Below, piece after piece: positions 12,211-24,752 of a stretch of 64,000 nt of DNA (within the stretch, counting starts at the first letter, position 1; the number at the start of each line of letters is the position of its first letter). The notes under the pieces are model-generated. The model ran no database searches. It saw nothing but the letters and a program-made list of their open reading frames with translations, and was not told the DNA's origin. This stretch comes from Triplophysa rosa (lineage: Eukaryota > Chordata > Actinopteri > Cypriniformes > Nemacheilidae): contig NC_079902.1 in the NCBI RefSeq assembly GCF_024868665.1, positions 15,531,154 to 15,595,153 of the forward strand, in the 5' to 3' direction. The translations under genes were made by a program, and so were the position numbers.

Positions 12211-13809
12211 TCTTTAACTTTTTTCAACACATCTGAGTTAGTCTAAAGAAAACCTGTAGAAGGTCATCCTCCACAAACTGCCTTGGATGCATTTCTGTGG
12301 TCTTTTTCTACTAGATTCTATTGATGATGTATTCTTTCTTCACTGCTTTAGTCTCCTTGCAGCCCAGTCAGCGCCACCTGTTCTTTCAGGTACAGCTAGT
12401 ACAAATGGGGTTGAATGTGAGAACAGAACTGCGATAAACAGGAGGGTTTAAGCACTACGTGCGCCAATACAATTAATATGAGCAGCGTATCCTATTAGAC
12501 AAGTGTCAGAGAATTAACAGCCAAAAACGAATACGAAGAACGTCTGACCTGTATTTATTAGACTGTGTCTGAGGGAACTAAGGAGATTTGGGGAGCTTGT
12601 ATCAATCACGGACAGTCTGCAGAGATAAACCATTACTTGTAAGTTACTAAAGGGCTGCAGAAAATTACAGCTGCTCCCATTGGTGCAAAGCTGTTCAACA
12701 CATTGTTCACAGATCCCCAACCACACCGTCGCTGAAAGCTGATTAAGTGAGATTTTAATACTGGGATGTCTGCTTCAATAAATGAGCCAAGTTAGTTATT
12801 CTTTTATTCCACAGTACCTTCAGTGAAATGGTACTTAATTTCTTAATTTGTCTCCATGTTGCGTCTTTGGATCACCCTCCTCCTCCTCCCCCTTCTCATT
12901 TCTGCTGTTCATCTCTTTTCGTCTACTCAAGTACTACTAGCTCTTCTCTCTGTACTTCTCTCTTCCTTTCTACATGTTCTCCCGATTTCTTTTTGCCTTG
13001 CATTGAAGGCCTGTTAAATCAATATTTATTTTCCATCGTGTTGCAGAATGAGGCTCTAGGGATGCACATTGGATGCAGGAAATGAGGGGGACCTTGTGGC
13101 AGCAAACAATTTCTAAATCACGTTACATTGGCCCTTGCTTTGAGCGTCCCGCGTCCCCGCGGTGTGGTCTCTCATTACATGCTGTCACTTGCCCATTGAT
13201 CAGGGTGGACCTTTGGGTCTCGCTCGCCAACCCTCGACCTCTGAGCAATGTTAAGCTCACATCCATTGTTGCAATCAGACTTGAGTTTTAGGCAACATTG
13301 TTGAAAAAAGGCCGATGCAATTGATACTGTACGCTTGTTTGTTTAGTGTGAGGTTTGGGGTTAGCTGATTTTGATGAGCGTCGGTAAATGTTGTTGACTA
13401 GTTTCATGGAAGTTCTCAACCTCATTATTTTCCCCCCAAAACAGGTTTAGCATTTGTCTACATTTGAATTTTTGTTAGCTTAATTTTTATACCTAATCAG
13501 AGCAATAGACCGTTCTCAGCATGTGCTGTGCTTCAATACGTTTGGAATTGGACCCGCTTCAGGCAAAGATACTAATCACACTTTGTGACATAAGCCGAAT
13601 CATTAGCTCTTCACTAAAAAGCCTTCAAATATAATTGCAAAAGTAAGACAGAAATTGGTGAAGTTCTTGTTAATGACTGGAATTGAATGAGAATGGGAGG
13701 CTTTGTAATCAGCTGGGGAAAACTGTCGGAGAAGTTGCAGAAGATGCCTCCCAATCCTAATAATTAAGTGTTCGGCGAAACAGTGTGTACACGCCTGATC
13801 TTCTGACAA

Positions 13810-14570
13810 GAGCAGGAAACAGTCCAGTAACTTGTGTTAATGACCTCTTTGCCGAAAGTGTTATTTATTAATTGCATTAGGTCGGAAATATCCCCCGTCT
13901 CCAGTCTGCTTTATGCACCTCTTGGCACCCGACTGATATTAACTCACAGATACGATTTTTTATAGACACTTACTGTAACGGGTAGGTGTTGGGTTTCAAC
14001 ATAGATCGCCTGCCTGACAAAAGCATCTATTCCCAGTCCCGCTTTCTCTTCGTAAAATTGCGTCAATCCTCTGCATCGTTTATTTATTTTTACTTCAAAT
14101 TAAAATCACTTCTGCTACTTAATCAAATGTAATTTCAAAGGTGGCAATTTATGTCTGTATGTGGCCAATTTCCTTTTTTATTAAATATGTGGCTTTATGC
14201 ATTTGTCTTTTTATTTGAAATGTTTCACCAGGGGAAACTGAAATCATAACAAAAATTGCATCGTTACACTTGCTTGCCTGCTCCAATTAGAGGCATTTAC
14301 ATACACAATGAGCTGGTGGATAGCTTTGTGCGGTGTTGGGTATGACTGCCGGCTACAGCTTGACGTGCAATTCATTTTGGCTCTGAGGAGTCCTATAGGC
14401 AAAAGTTAATTTCCTAAAATTAAACTTACCACATTAGCTGAAAGATTAATGCTAATCTGACTGGTAGGTCTTGGCAGCGCCAGTGTTACAGAGCTCATGG
14501 TGGAGGAGGAGTGCGAGATGAAGGGTATGCCTTGGTCAGGGGGTTATTATTAGCGTCCCAACTCTGTCTA
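13810..14570. promoter_or_regulatory. Candidate conserved non-coding block
   Basis: Repeat-free, with TTATTAATTGCATTAGG near 13865, ATTAAAATCACTTC, and CTCCAATTAGAGGCATTTAC near 14281. It ends in a GC-richer CTTGGCAGCGCCAGTG. No exon-like frame. Evidence is texture only. Confidence 0.35.
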
Positions 14571-14926
14571 TTACCATTCACCATCGGGGGGAAGCGAAGG
14601 CTGTTTGTCAAACTTTGTGTTTATCCTAATTGACACAATCTTACAGATCGATGTTGGTGTGTACAGCTATTGGACTTTGCAATGTTTTTCAGACTCAGTT
14701 TTTTATTGTTAAAAGAACAAAAAATGTTTGACCTCAGTGGGTGGATTTGGCTGACTGCCCACTGTTCTGTGGGCTTGCAAAAGATGAAGTTGACCTTTCA
14801 TGGCTTTTTTGGATTTGTTTGGATTGTGAGGAGATTTTAACTCAATACCTGAAGCAGGTTGGAGCAGTTTAGTGTATTTTTTGGAATGCATTGACTGGCT
14901 GTCGTTGTGTTTTTGTTGTATGTAAA

Positions 14927-14947
14927 AGAGAGGGAGAGTGAGTGAGT

Positions 14948-14984
<37 letters not shown>

Positions 14985-14986
14985 GG
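14927..14986. repeat. (GA)n simple repeat with GTGA interruptions
   Basis: A purine run of about 60 bp: GAGTGAGTGAGTGAG followed by an almost pure GA tract. Confidence 0.95.
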
Positions 14987-15726
14987 GCTAAAAAGGATTT
15001 AATTTATATTTTAGGATCCCAGAAGGTCAGTGTCCTGATGAACAGGGTTAAATTATGTAGTTATGAAACCACATAATTTCAAACTGATTTCAAAGATACC
15101 CACAGATCATACATAAGAAACAGTCATATTGCTTACAGCAGGTGTGTTTTTTGTAAGTTCAGCAGTAATTGTACTGAAACTTATTGTTGAAGTGTTAAAT
15201 GTTACAGAAGTGATCCTTAAATGGCTGTACTGGTTGTGTTTTTATGTGGATGAGGATCTATTGGCTATTTTTTTATGTGCTGTATGTGTGTGTCCGCATG
15301 CGCTTCCTGTCGACCACGTCTCATGCGAGTTGGAAAGATGGACTTTTTCTTACAGTTTACACAGAGATGCCCATTGCTGAGCTCACTGGAGATTTGGTGA
15401 GAGTGTTTGTGGGGGTTGGGGTCTTCCTGTTAGCACGACTCGCAGCATTAGGCTCCAGGCAGCATTAACAAGCAGAAGGCATCGGAGCTGAAAGCTCAGG
15501 GCTCGGCCCAGCACTGCCCTTCCACCGGTCACCCCCACAGCAGGGTGGACAGCAGACATCACCAATCCACCACAATCTGACGGCACGGCTCAACTCTGGG
15601 CTCTCATTGTTGTTAACAGCCTCTACAACTGTTCTCTTATTGACAGTCGTGTTGGTGCCGGCCTGAAGGGCTTTGAAAGATTTATCACACTTTTGCACCG
15701 ATTTCACGCTTTGGGAATGTTGAAAG

Positions 15727-17654
15727 TAGGGCTGAAACGATTCCTCGAGTAACTCGAGTTATTCGAATACAAAAAATCATCGAGGCAAGCCTCGTTTAAT
15801 CCATTTAACTACAGTACACACGGAGCACTGCGTTTCCCCACGGACCGTTATTACTGACGCACAGCCCGTTAAACTCTATTCATGTTATAGGGCTCTCAAG
15901 TCTCAGCATTCACCGTGAGACACAGCATTTTAGTCTGTTCACCGCTCACACGTATTTCTCATGCTGATAAATAACTGATAGCTTATAGGGCTGTGACGGT
16001 TGCCGTAACAACCGCACCACCGCGATGGTAAAGTGCAATGATGGTGGTGAACTGCCACCGGCGGTAGTGCACGTCACTCTGACAAATATAGGTGTAATAA
16101 ATATGAGAGTTGCGATAACGATTGCTAGTTGTAGCCTTTCAGTTGTGGATGGTTTTATTTAAAATATTTTAAATTAACAGAAATTATTGGCATACGTTTC
16201 CATTGGTGCGTTCGAGCGCGGGCCTGCACGGCAAAACCCAGGTTATTCTGCGGCTTCTGCAATGGATCTTGTTGTGAAATGAACAGATACGTAAAATCAA
16301 AACTGGCTGTGACCCGCTTGCTTAGTGTCGGAGCGCGCGCAGGTTTTGCCGCGGTTGCGGAGAGACATCTCTTCATTTGCGCTCCTGTGCACATCTTCTG
16401 AACGCGCACTTAGTGCAGCTGTACACATTTTAATCTGGACAATGTCAACAAGTAAGTTTCACATCAACGAGTCGGAAAAAGTAAAGTTTTTATGGCAATC
16501 TGAATAGGAAAGCCAATGTAGGTTTAAACAGTTTGTTTCAAATGGAATTGTTAAGGACTGTAAGGGTTAATACGCCACTGACTGAAGTTACTGCAACAAG
16601 AGCTTTTTTATTTAGTATTTAGCTTTCTTATATCATTTAAGTTTTCATTATTTACTGATGTTTATTTAAATGTTTTATATGCTGTAGTGTGCCGTTTCAC
16701 TGATGGATTTGCGCGTTAAACATTGACGGATGTTTCATCCTCATTTATTTCAGATATCATATTTCAATTATTTAACAATTTCAAGTATTTAAATAAGGTC
16801 TATATTTCTCTTCCACTCGTCATGTGGTTGCTACACGCAAATATAATAATATAAATATTATTTATATAAATAATATATATTTCTCAACCACCGCACCACC
16901 GCGGTCGATTTGTCTATTACCACCGTGGTGGTAAAAAACTGCCACCGTCACAGCCCTAATAGCTTATTGAAATGGTGAACTGATATTTTACTTAGTTTTA
17001 GTCTATTTTACGAGTGAAACTTGTTTTCCGGCTGCATTGAGTCCATCAAACTAGATGCGGACTAGTGGACACCGAATCCTGTTATTTACACATTTCATCT
17101 GTCTGGTCTGCGTGTCTGAGTGAATGAACTGCACAGTTTAACGTGCTACACGCGTGATGCTCATGAATTTGTCTGCGTCTGCGCTGAATGAGGACATGAA
17201 CTTCACCTCCAGAGTTGCGCTGAGAGTTTATTTCACAAACATGTTATTGTTTGAGTGAAGAAACAGACATACTAAAAAATAAGCGTCTTCTGACAACCTG
17301 CCAAAATAAAAGTCATAGGCTATTGTTTGAAATTATTATTTCCATTTTTATTCATGTTTCTTATTTATATATTTGTATTATATTGCATTTTGAATTTAAT
17401 ATGGCAATGGAATGTACTAAATGGGTTTAGTTTTCACAGATATTAATGTATGCTATTTCAGCAATAAAAACTAATTGTTCTAAAAAGGAAACAAATTAGT
17501 TGTTTTACTCATTTTAAGAGACCTGTCTTATTTTCTCTTGTATATTTAGTATTGCTTTTTAATAAAGAAAAAGTACTTATTATCCGAATACCCGATTAAT
17601 CGATGGAAAAATGTAGAATACTCGATTAGTAAGGAAGTCGTGTCTGCATGCTCA
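15727..17654. mobile_element. Outer hAT-like element, interrupted by a second hAT
   Basis: The left end TAGGGCTGAAACGATTCCTC leads into a CTCGAGTAACTCGAG-rich sub-terminal region. The right side holds the matching CCCGATTAATCGATGG and TACTCGATTAGTAA motifs. The exact right terminus is diverged. Nevertheless a perfect 8-bp direct repeat, GTTGAAAG, occurs at 15719-15726 and 17655-17662, placing the right end at 17654. About 950 bp of this element remain once the inner insertion is removed. No transposase is visible. Confidence 0.7.
15986..16958. mobile_element. Inner hAT-like element, 973 bp, with perfect 8-bp target duplication
   Basis: TAGGGCTGTGACGGT at the left and ACCGTCACAGCCCTA at the right are perfect 15-bp inverted repeats. 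ATAGCTTA is duplicated at 15978-15985 and 16959-16966. Both ends carry CCGCACCACCGCG-type motifs. The middle contains a GC-rich stretch with GCGCGC near 16335 and a short frame (16325-16507). An ATG at 16442 sits just before a good donor-like GTAAGT at 16452, which may be the leftover first exon of an autonomous parent; that is speculative. Confidence 0.88.
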
Positions 17655-17662
17655 GTTGAAAG

Positions 17663-19499
17663 GCCCTGAAATAGCACAGTCCCCAGTGAAGATACTCCTT
17701 TAATAAGAAAACAGCCAGTGGAGCGCAGAGAGGAGACAAAAGGCAAAATGCAGACAGAACATTGTTAGAGGGAGAAACAAAAGTGGTCGTGGAGAGCTAG
17801 AATCTTTCGTAGAAAGGGCCGTGACTAAAAACTGTCTCGATTTGTAGTGCAAAAATGCGACGGAGGGGAGGGTGGCATCCATTATCATGCTTGTCTCCTG
17901 ACATCCACTTCCCTGTGTGATCTGCCGTTTGTGTGCGTAGATGTCAGGAGGGGGCAGGCAGGCGTGATGGAGCCGCGTCAAAACAGAATCAACAACTTCT
18001 GCCGACAAGAAAAGAAATGATTTCCCCCCTGTATATGCCTCACATCCAAAAACAAATACATTTGCTCCCTCATGCCTCATAGGGAATGTTTGATATGCAC
18101 AATATGTAATAGAGGAAGTGACAAAAGGAAAAAAATAAGAGCTACTGATTTGAGGAGCGTTTTCTTCTGTTGTCGTTTATGGATGTTTTCTGTGTGAAAT
18201 GTGAGAATGAACTGTCAGTGTGTGGAATATGACATTGTGCGTTGAGTCTTTTGTTCTTGCGCTGGGTTTTTACTTGGGGTAATGATTAATCAGTCTGCTT
18301 AAAATTGCATAAAACTGCTATTTTAAATGTAGCGTCATATACTGTATAAACATATACTCATAAACAGTTTTGTTTACTTTACGATTGTAAATGACATAGG
18401 CAGCCGTTCTTGCTCTTTCTCTCTCACTCAGATGCAAACCCATAATCTATGTAAATAATAAGAATGCATATTGAGATGTTGTTCAGATTAATGGCAGAGG
18501 TACCTGAAGGGAGAGGTAAACAAAGGCAAAGGAAGAGCTGGACGCTGGTATTGGTTAGCCGCAGATTTATTCACATTCTGAGGGCCATTACAGTTGACCT
18601 TGCATTGCCTGGGAAAGCTTGTGTAAACCAAGACCTAATAAATCAACTTTAACAAGCACACTCCCAGCCAGCAGAGCAGCCATGCAACAGCAGCCCGGCC
18701 CCCTGCATTAAACCCATTCTTTCCACTGAGGATACCTGTAGATTGCATTTTGCTGATTGCGTCTGAGAAGCAACAAAATTTAATTGCTCTGCAGAAAACC
18801 ATTTCCTCGCTGTCACTTCATACACATGCACGTTTTTCTAATGGTGTTTTCTATAATCATACCCCTAAATCTCATTGTTATATTTTCATTAGGACATTAT
18901 TTAGTATGTTTATTAAATTGTTTTTCTCATGGGGGCTGTTGGCTTGTCCCCACAATTATAGGGTATTCTATTCTTATGGTTCCCACAATGGAGACAAAAC
19001 CTGGAGCTCACACACAAACAAAGACGTTTGGTTCACTACATTAGTGTGGACATATCAAAGACTTCCTTTGTTTTTGTAACAAGCTAATGATGTTTTTCAT
19101 ACTCTTCTTCAGAGGTGGACAGATTAGATTTAAAGTTAAACAAGATTTGGAAGATTTATGAGTTTTTTTCTGTACTTAGGAGGACACACACTCCAACACT
19201 TAAACAAATGTAATGGTTTCCAGAGTTCCAGTGTATATACACACTTATTACAGTAATTAATACAGGACCCCATTCCTGCTTAAATATTAAACACATTTTT
19301 TTGTGTGTTTAATGAAAAACCTTATCGTGTTTACTTTTTGTCTTAAGTAACTTCACAATTTCGTTAACCCACCCAATCTCTCTCACACATTTCACTCCCA
19401 GGATTGTTCTGTCAGGGCATGTTTTGATGGAAGAGATGCAGAGTGAAAGGACTCGTTTATTTTGAATTATTCCAGAATCTTGATTGCATTCAGATGTTC
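17663..19499. other. Intron stretch without recognisable features
   Basis: Nothing beyond chance frames such as 17700-18080 on the minus strand (126 codons, no domain) and 18750-19079. No transposon termini seen. Confidence 0.5.
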
Positions 19500-20216
19500 A
19501 GGGGATATTCAAAGGACGACGTAATGGTTTTAGCCACAAGTCCTTCATTTTTGCACATAAAGCCTGATGGTCGGAAGACTGTTTGTCCACGCACACGTCA
19601 CGAGTGAGTAAAAACTGAGAAGTGTACAGAGGCAGTGATACATGACACGATTGTAAGACCTGCCGATTTCCGAAGCAATCGCACGAAGTTCCTCGCCAAA
19701 AACATGGAGTCAGAAGAAGAGATTGCTTTCTTTGTGGCAGCAGTGGCTTGCGAAAGAATAAAAAAGAAAAGAAAAAAAAGGGCATGGCAAAGAGTTTGGT
19801 TGAAGAGCAGAGAACAGCATGGACTTTCTGTTCTTCAAAACAACTTGAGGTAATAACGTATCTGTTCGTGCATGTTTTGATGCGATCACAGAAGATATCC
19901 TATCAATCATAGCGTGTCACGCAAGTTTGTGCAAATAGTAACTCCTTATTGGTCGATTTCAGATAGATCAACAAATCGGCTTGTTCAACAGCATACATGT
20001 CACGGTTTCAATCCTATAGCTCCTGAACTTTTTCGACATGTTTAAAAATGATCGGGAGGTCAAGAAGTGATCTTAAGGCACTCTGCTCGGCTCGTAATTC
20101 CTCGTACAAGATATGAGCCGCGACCATACGAACATCAACGATTTCCTCGCAATTGGAAAAAAATCACCTGCGAGCTCATACGACAGCAAAAATCGAACCG
20201 TGTACGCCCACCTTAA
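19500..20216 (+). mobile_element. Probable decayed Harbinger-like element around the transposase remnant
   Basis: The remnant exon is followed by CGATTTCCTCGCAATTGG and GCTCATACGACAGCAAAAATCGAACCGTGTACGCCCACCTTAA, which resembles the terminal region of fish Harbinger-type repeats. Similar TCGTACGA-type words occur around 7840-7860. The borders are approximate and no matched inverted repeat or 3-bp target duplication was pinned down. Confidence 0.4.
19704..19849 (+). pseudogene. Remnant first coding exon of a PIF/Harbinger (HARBI1-like) transposase
   Basis: From the ATG the frame reads MESEEEIAFFVAAV, then a basic run (RIKKKRKKR), then WQRVWLKSREQHGLSVLQNN, and reaches a splice-donor-like AG|GTAATA at 19850. 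Known: Harbinger transposases begin with a short acidic or hydrophobic stretch, a Lys/Arg cluster and a W..PWL.+R...G.Y..L...L block before the DDE nuclease. The order and spacing fit. Only about 48 codons remain and no DDE domain follows, so the parent element was deleted internally and this piece is not an active enzyme. An upstream in-frame ATG at 19635 would add a low-complexity leader; I prefer 19704. The identification is by pattern, not alignment. Confidence 0.6.
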
Positions 20217-20252
20217 GCCATCTGTAATTCAGCCTTAGTCGTGCCCTTAGAC

Positions 20253-20519
20253 CAGTGGTTCTTTAACTTTTTCTTGTAAGACCCCCTTTGTGTAGAGTGC
20301 ATCGCTTTAAGGCCCCTCGAATAAAGACCAAAAACATAATCAGTTATACAATTCTGGAACATCAATTCTTTCCGTTGGTGGTCTTATTACTCTGATTGCA
20401 TAAAATGTATGATAAATTTCTATATTTCATAAAATTCCATACAATTTGTAACCTCCTAGCCCCCCGAGTCCATCTTGGTGCACCCCAGGGGACCATGGCC
20501 CCCAGTTTGAGAACCACTT
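20253..20519. mobile_element. hAT-like MITE with CAGTGGTTCT termini
   Basis: The left end CAGTGGTTCTTTAACTTTTT and right end CCCAGTTTGAGAACCACTT are inverted repeats. CCTTAGAC is duplicated exactly at 20245-20252 and 20520-20527. This 267-bp type (AGTGGTTCTCAAACT ends, with CACCCCAGGGGACCATGG before the right end) is widespread in vertebrates. Non-coding. Confidence 0.85.
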
Positions 20520-20662
20520 CCTTAGACAGCCTTCATTGGCACATTTAACAGCAACGTTATAAAGCTATTTAGAGATTATGACTTTTGTTGTCTGGTTTGT
20601 TGGTCAATAATTAGTTCAACGGTGTGCAATTTTGAATGATACAAAGTGACATCTCATGTATT

Positions 20663-20730
20663 TCTGTAGCTCAACTGGTTGACCATGGCTATAATGCCAA
20701 GGACATTGGCCTAATTCCCTGGAAACAATT
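20663..20730 (+). mobile_element. tRNA-derived SINE head fragment
   Basis: TCTGTAGCTCAACTGGTTGACCATGG is an A-box-like tRNA head. The B box (GGCCTAATTCCCTGG) is degraded and the stem-loop tail is not present. Confidence 0.45.
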
Positions 20731-23700
20731 CAGTTTAATTGAATATTTATATACTGTATATATTGGTGCAAAACATGCTTCACATGCAATTAAGCTGTGG
20801 TTACTCAGAGACCAACTATGATGGATAAATGGATTAAAACTGTTCACCCAATTGCACTGCAGGTCACTTTTCAATGACAGAATCTGCCAAATACATACAT
20901 GTAAATGTAAAGCATTTTGGATATTTGTAAAAATTGGGAGGGTGAAAAACCTGTTTTTCTTTCCCTGTGCATGGCAGTGATTTGGGTGGCTGAAATACGT
21001 GTAACAGTAATTGTGGGTGAGGGTGTTTTGGAGGCAGGTATGTAGGCCTGACACTGACAGCCAGTCACTCATGCAAAAGAGAATGCTGTTGACAGGTCTG
21101 CGGAGGATGGGGATTGCACAAACACACACATTCGTTCTTCCTCATCCCATCACTCGGCCCACTGTAACCCATTCATTATCGCACCCCGCTGCTGTGACCA
21201 GTTTCGAGGACAGGGGGTTGGCAAAGGAATATGTGTGTGTGATAAGAGAGAAGCACAGAATGCAGAAGGTGAAGTTATCCTGATGTCACATTGCCGGGTT
21301 TTGGAGCCGAGCACAGCCGAGGATGCTGAAGATCAGTGTGCGGTGCACTGGTGATGGGGAGCGAAGCTGACACGCTGTCACGGAGTGATGAAAAGCACCG
21401 TGAGGTGATGTGGCGGCATTTCTCCCAGTGTCCGTGCAGGGGCGGGGGAGAGGAGTGGAGGAAAGGGATGGAGGTAGGTGAGCTTTGTACTCAGACAGGT
21501 GCTGCTTAGAGGCCTGCGTCCCACATGCCCAGCCTGTGTTACACCATCCCTCCATCAGCAACAACCAGAGCCTGCTGCGTCGTGCTGTTCACTCCCTAGA
21601 GAGAGCGAGAGAGAGGGAGAAAGAGCATAAAAGATCTAGGCGAGAAAGGCTGAGCAAAAGCTTGGAAAAGGGGAGATTTTTTTCATACTTGCTGATGGTT
21701 GCGTGGTGGGAGCAGATAGTAGGAAGGCAAGATGGGTTTAAGCCCCTAGCGTCTTTTAACCTATTTGGGCTCTTCGTTTTAGACTCGCTGGTTGTCTTTA
21801 AAAAAGCTTTTCTAATGCACTGCGTTCCCTGTGGACACACAAAGAATCAGTACCGGTCACCTGGTCTACATTCCTGTCCATTTTTCTTTTAAATAATTGA
21901 ACAAATGACTTTGAGGAAGGGTCGGTCTGATCCCTGCCTACTGTGAAGTTACAGTAGTGTGTGTTTTCAAGTAGTCAAGAGCAAGCTGCACACCAGCAGA
22001 GTAGATTTAGGCGGTGATGCTTGTGTTTATCTTTCATGATAGTGCAGTTATATAAACCTGAATAGGAATGTTTTTATGCGTTTCATTCTGCATTGATTTT
22101 TTTATGGCCAAACCCATAAAAAGCAAAGAGTCTTATTTCAAGCACACTGCGCATTCATTGCTGCTCAAAGCGAGTGAGGTCAACAGAAGGCCAGTAGTTG
22201 TGACGGAATGGCTCCCGGGAAGGTCAGCTGACTGTCACGCCACCAGCTCTGAGGATTGAACCAGTGACTTTCTGGGTTGTTCCCACTCCTCTGCCCACTT
22301 GGTTATCGCTGCCAGACATGAAGTAAATCAAGCACAGGAGATGCAGTGAACCGTGTTACAGAAGGCATGGAACTAAGTACGAGGCTTGATAATGGGCTTC
22401 CTGAACTATGTGAACTCTCTTAACTGCAAAGTGTTGTCGAATCGGTGCTTAAGACATCTAGAGATGTGTTGTTAAGTGTTTGTCAGTTTGGGCCTGTCCT
22501 TGTATATTTGTGTTCGCCCATTCTGTTATCACCTTATTACAAGATTTTTGTGTGGATATTGCATAAGTGCTGCGTGGATACCCAACGTGCCAGCTAACAT
22601 GTGTATTTTTACGACCTGTCTAAATTGTACCTGTCCAGGATCTGTCTCTGGTTGTGTTCAATTGCAGACATGAAGCTTTTCATATCGTTGCTGTTGTGCA
22701 CAATCTTCATATTTTGTCATTTATTTCTTGCATAAATCATTTGTCTTAATGACCATTTACTAGTTCTGTTGGTTTTTAAGTATTTATCCTGTAAAATGTA
22801 TTAAAATGAGCTGGTTACCATACCTCGTAATGCCATTAGATCTTCAAACTTGTAAAAGCTCATAACCTACATATTGTGAATGAAGTGGTGCACACATTTT
22901 GGGTGTCTCTACTTGTTTGTAATGTATTTGATGAGCCTCCTATTTGTCACTAAATCAGAGCCAATACTGTTAAAAGCCTGTGTGTTGCACTTCATCTTTT
23001 ATTACATGCCAATTGACAAAAAAACACTATGCGACACTGTTCACATAGACATGTGGGTAGTTGACAAATAGAGTGTAAATGTCTCCTATGGTGTGACAGT
23101 AAAAGTTTAGAAAAAATTAAAATGGAGATAAATCTCTCTTATGCTTTTTTATATATACAGCTAAATAATTTAAAAGAATATATTATTAACAGTTTGTTTT
23201 CTAATTTTTTTTCACACCATCATTTCACACTGAATTTCCTTGTCAAAACCCTATTTATATTTATAATCCATATTTACATTTATATGAACATTTGAGCTTG
23301 GTTTTGGTAATATAATGACACATGCACGTGAAGAGTTTATTTGTAAAAAAACACAAATCATGTTTTTACTGTGTTATGTTTATATTGTGTTTTATTGTGG
23401 TAGCTGTATTTTTGGAGTTATTATTATTTAATCAAAACAACCCAACTGCAGTTTGGTTGATATTACTTGGAATGCACATTTTTATTTATTTTAAATTGAG
23501 TTATCTGTTTTTACAAATGACCTCTTCATACATAAAACCATAATATCAACTTTGGAAAAACAATGCTATACAGCACGATATTTTTTGATAAAATAGTCGC
23601 ATTGAAGTCCTGTTCTCCAGATGTTCATTAGTCCTTTTGAAATTCAAAATAAACTAATCCAAATTGTGATTTACTCTGGCTTTCTGAACATCTAATGAAC

Positions 23701-24088
23701 TCTGCCGACATTGTGTGTAGTTATTTATGGGCGCAACAATTTGACCATTGTAATGGGTGTTAATCCAGAGTTTTTAAAAACTAATTTTCCTTTTTCATTT
23801 GCTCTTATTTTCTCCGTACCCTCACCGTACTGTAGATTTAATACTTCCTCTTCAAGCAGCAATCCAGATTTCTGTTTCGCATCAGCGCATGTGTGTCTCT
23901 CTTAGAGCTTAATGAGGCCCGGCGTTTGGAGAGCGCCTGACTTTACCTCTCAAAATAACCGGCTACAACCAGCATTCTCCTGTTGTCACGTCCACTGGTA
24001 ATGAATACATTTCACTGTCAAAGAAATAGTATTAATATACCCAGATGGGTATTGGAAAACGGAGCAGAAGCTGGCATGAAATCTTACT
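20731..24088. other. Intron stretch without recognisable features
   Basis: The first half has mixed composition, and 22700-23700 is markedly AT-rich. Overlapping chance frames on both strands around 20689-21892. A weak inverted pair (AGATGTTCATTAG near 23619 and AACATCTAATGAAC near 23688) was noted but has no clear meaning. Confidence 0.5.
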
Positions 24089-24096
24089 GTTAGACC

Positions 24097-24752
24097 TAGG
24101 GATGCTCATATTGACTGTTTAACCATTAACCGATAGTAAAAATTTTGACCGGTTAATACTATGAGTTAAACGATTTAAAAGGTATGTGTATTTTAAGTTA
24201 AATAATATGAATAATATTTTTTTAATAATACAAAATATGCTAAAAGTGTTAACTCACGGAGCGTGCAGACGCGTGCGACTAGGTGTAAATGCCCTCCGAA
24301 ACGTTTTCGAGATTTTTGGATTTAAAATCCGATCACGCAAGTCACTTGACGAAACTGGACAAGTGTAATTCATATGATTGTTGAGGCCACATTTGTCAGG
24401 GCTTTACTCCTCCAAACGGTTGCTGTTGTTGATCTATTCGTTATGCTGCTGCTGTTTGCATGTTAAAATAAATCTGTGAAAAAAAAGTTTGTATTTTTAA
24501 CGTGTCACAGACCCTCGTCAGCTGTAGCTGTGTCTCATTTCGAAGTCTGCGTCTTCCGGATGTCGCATGCGAAGGCGTATGCGGCGGACAAACGCGACCT
24601 CCAGAGGACGCAGCCTTCGAAATGAGACACGGCATGTATTTTTATTTCATTCCAATTTATTATTAAAATCCTATCGGTTAACGGTTAATGTTCGGATAAT
24701 GATTGTTCTCGGTTCTCAGTTCTCAGGAAATTAACCGAAATGAGCATCCCTA
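24097..24752. mobile_element. hAT-like element with TAGGGATGCTCAT termini
   Basis: 13-bp perfect inverted ends, TAGGGATGCTCAT and ATGAGCATCCCTA. The target duplication is GTTAGACC (24089-24096) versus GTTGGACC (24753-24760), one mismatch in eight. The sub-terminal regions carry TTAACCGATAG / TATCGGTTAACGG inverted motifs. A 101-bp hairpin element lies inside. No transposase visible. Confidence 0.85.
24530..24630. mobile_element. 101-bp hairpin element nested in the hAT at 24097-24752
   Basis: GTGTCTCATTTCGAAGTCTG at the left is mirrored by the right end CCTTCGAAATGAGACAC, with GCGTC/GACGC continuing inward; about 24 bp of inverted repeat with one or two mismatches. The centre is rich in CG and GCATGCGAAGGCG-like words, unlike the AT-rich host. 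I did not identify a target duplication. Confidence 0.65.
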
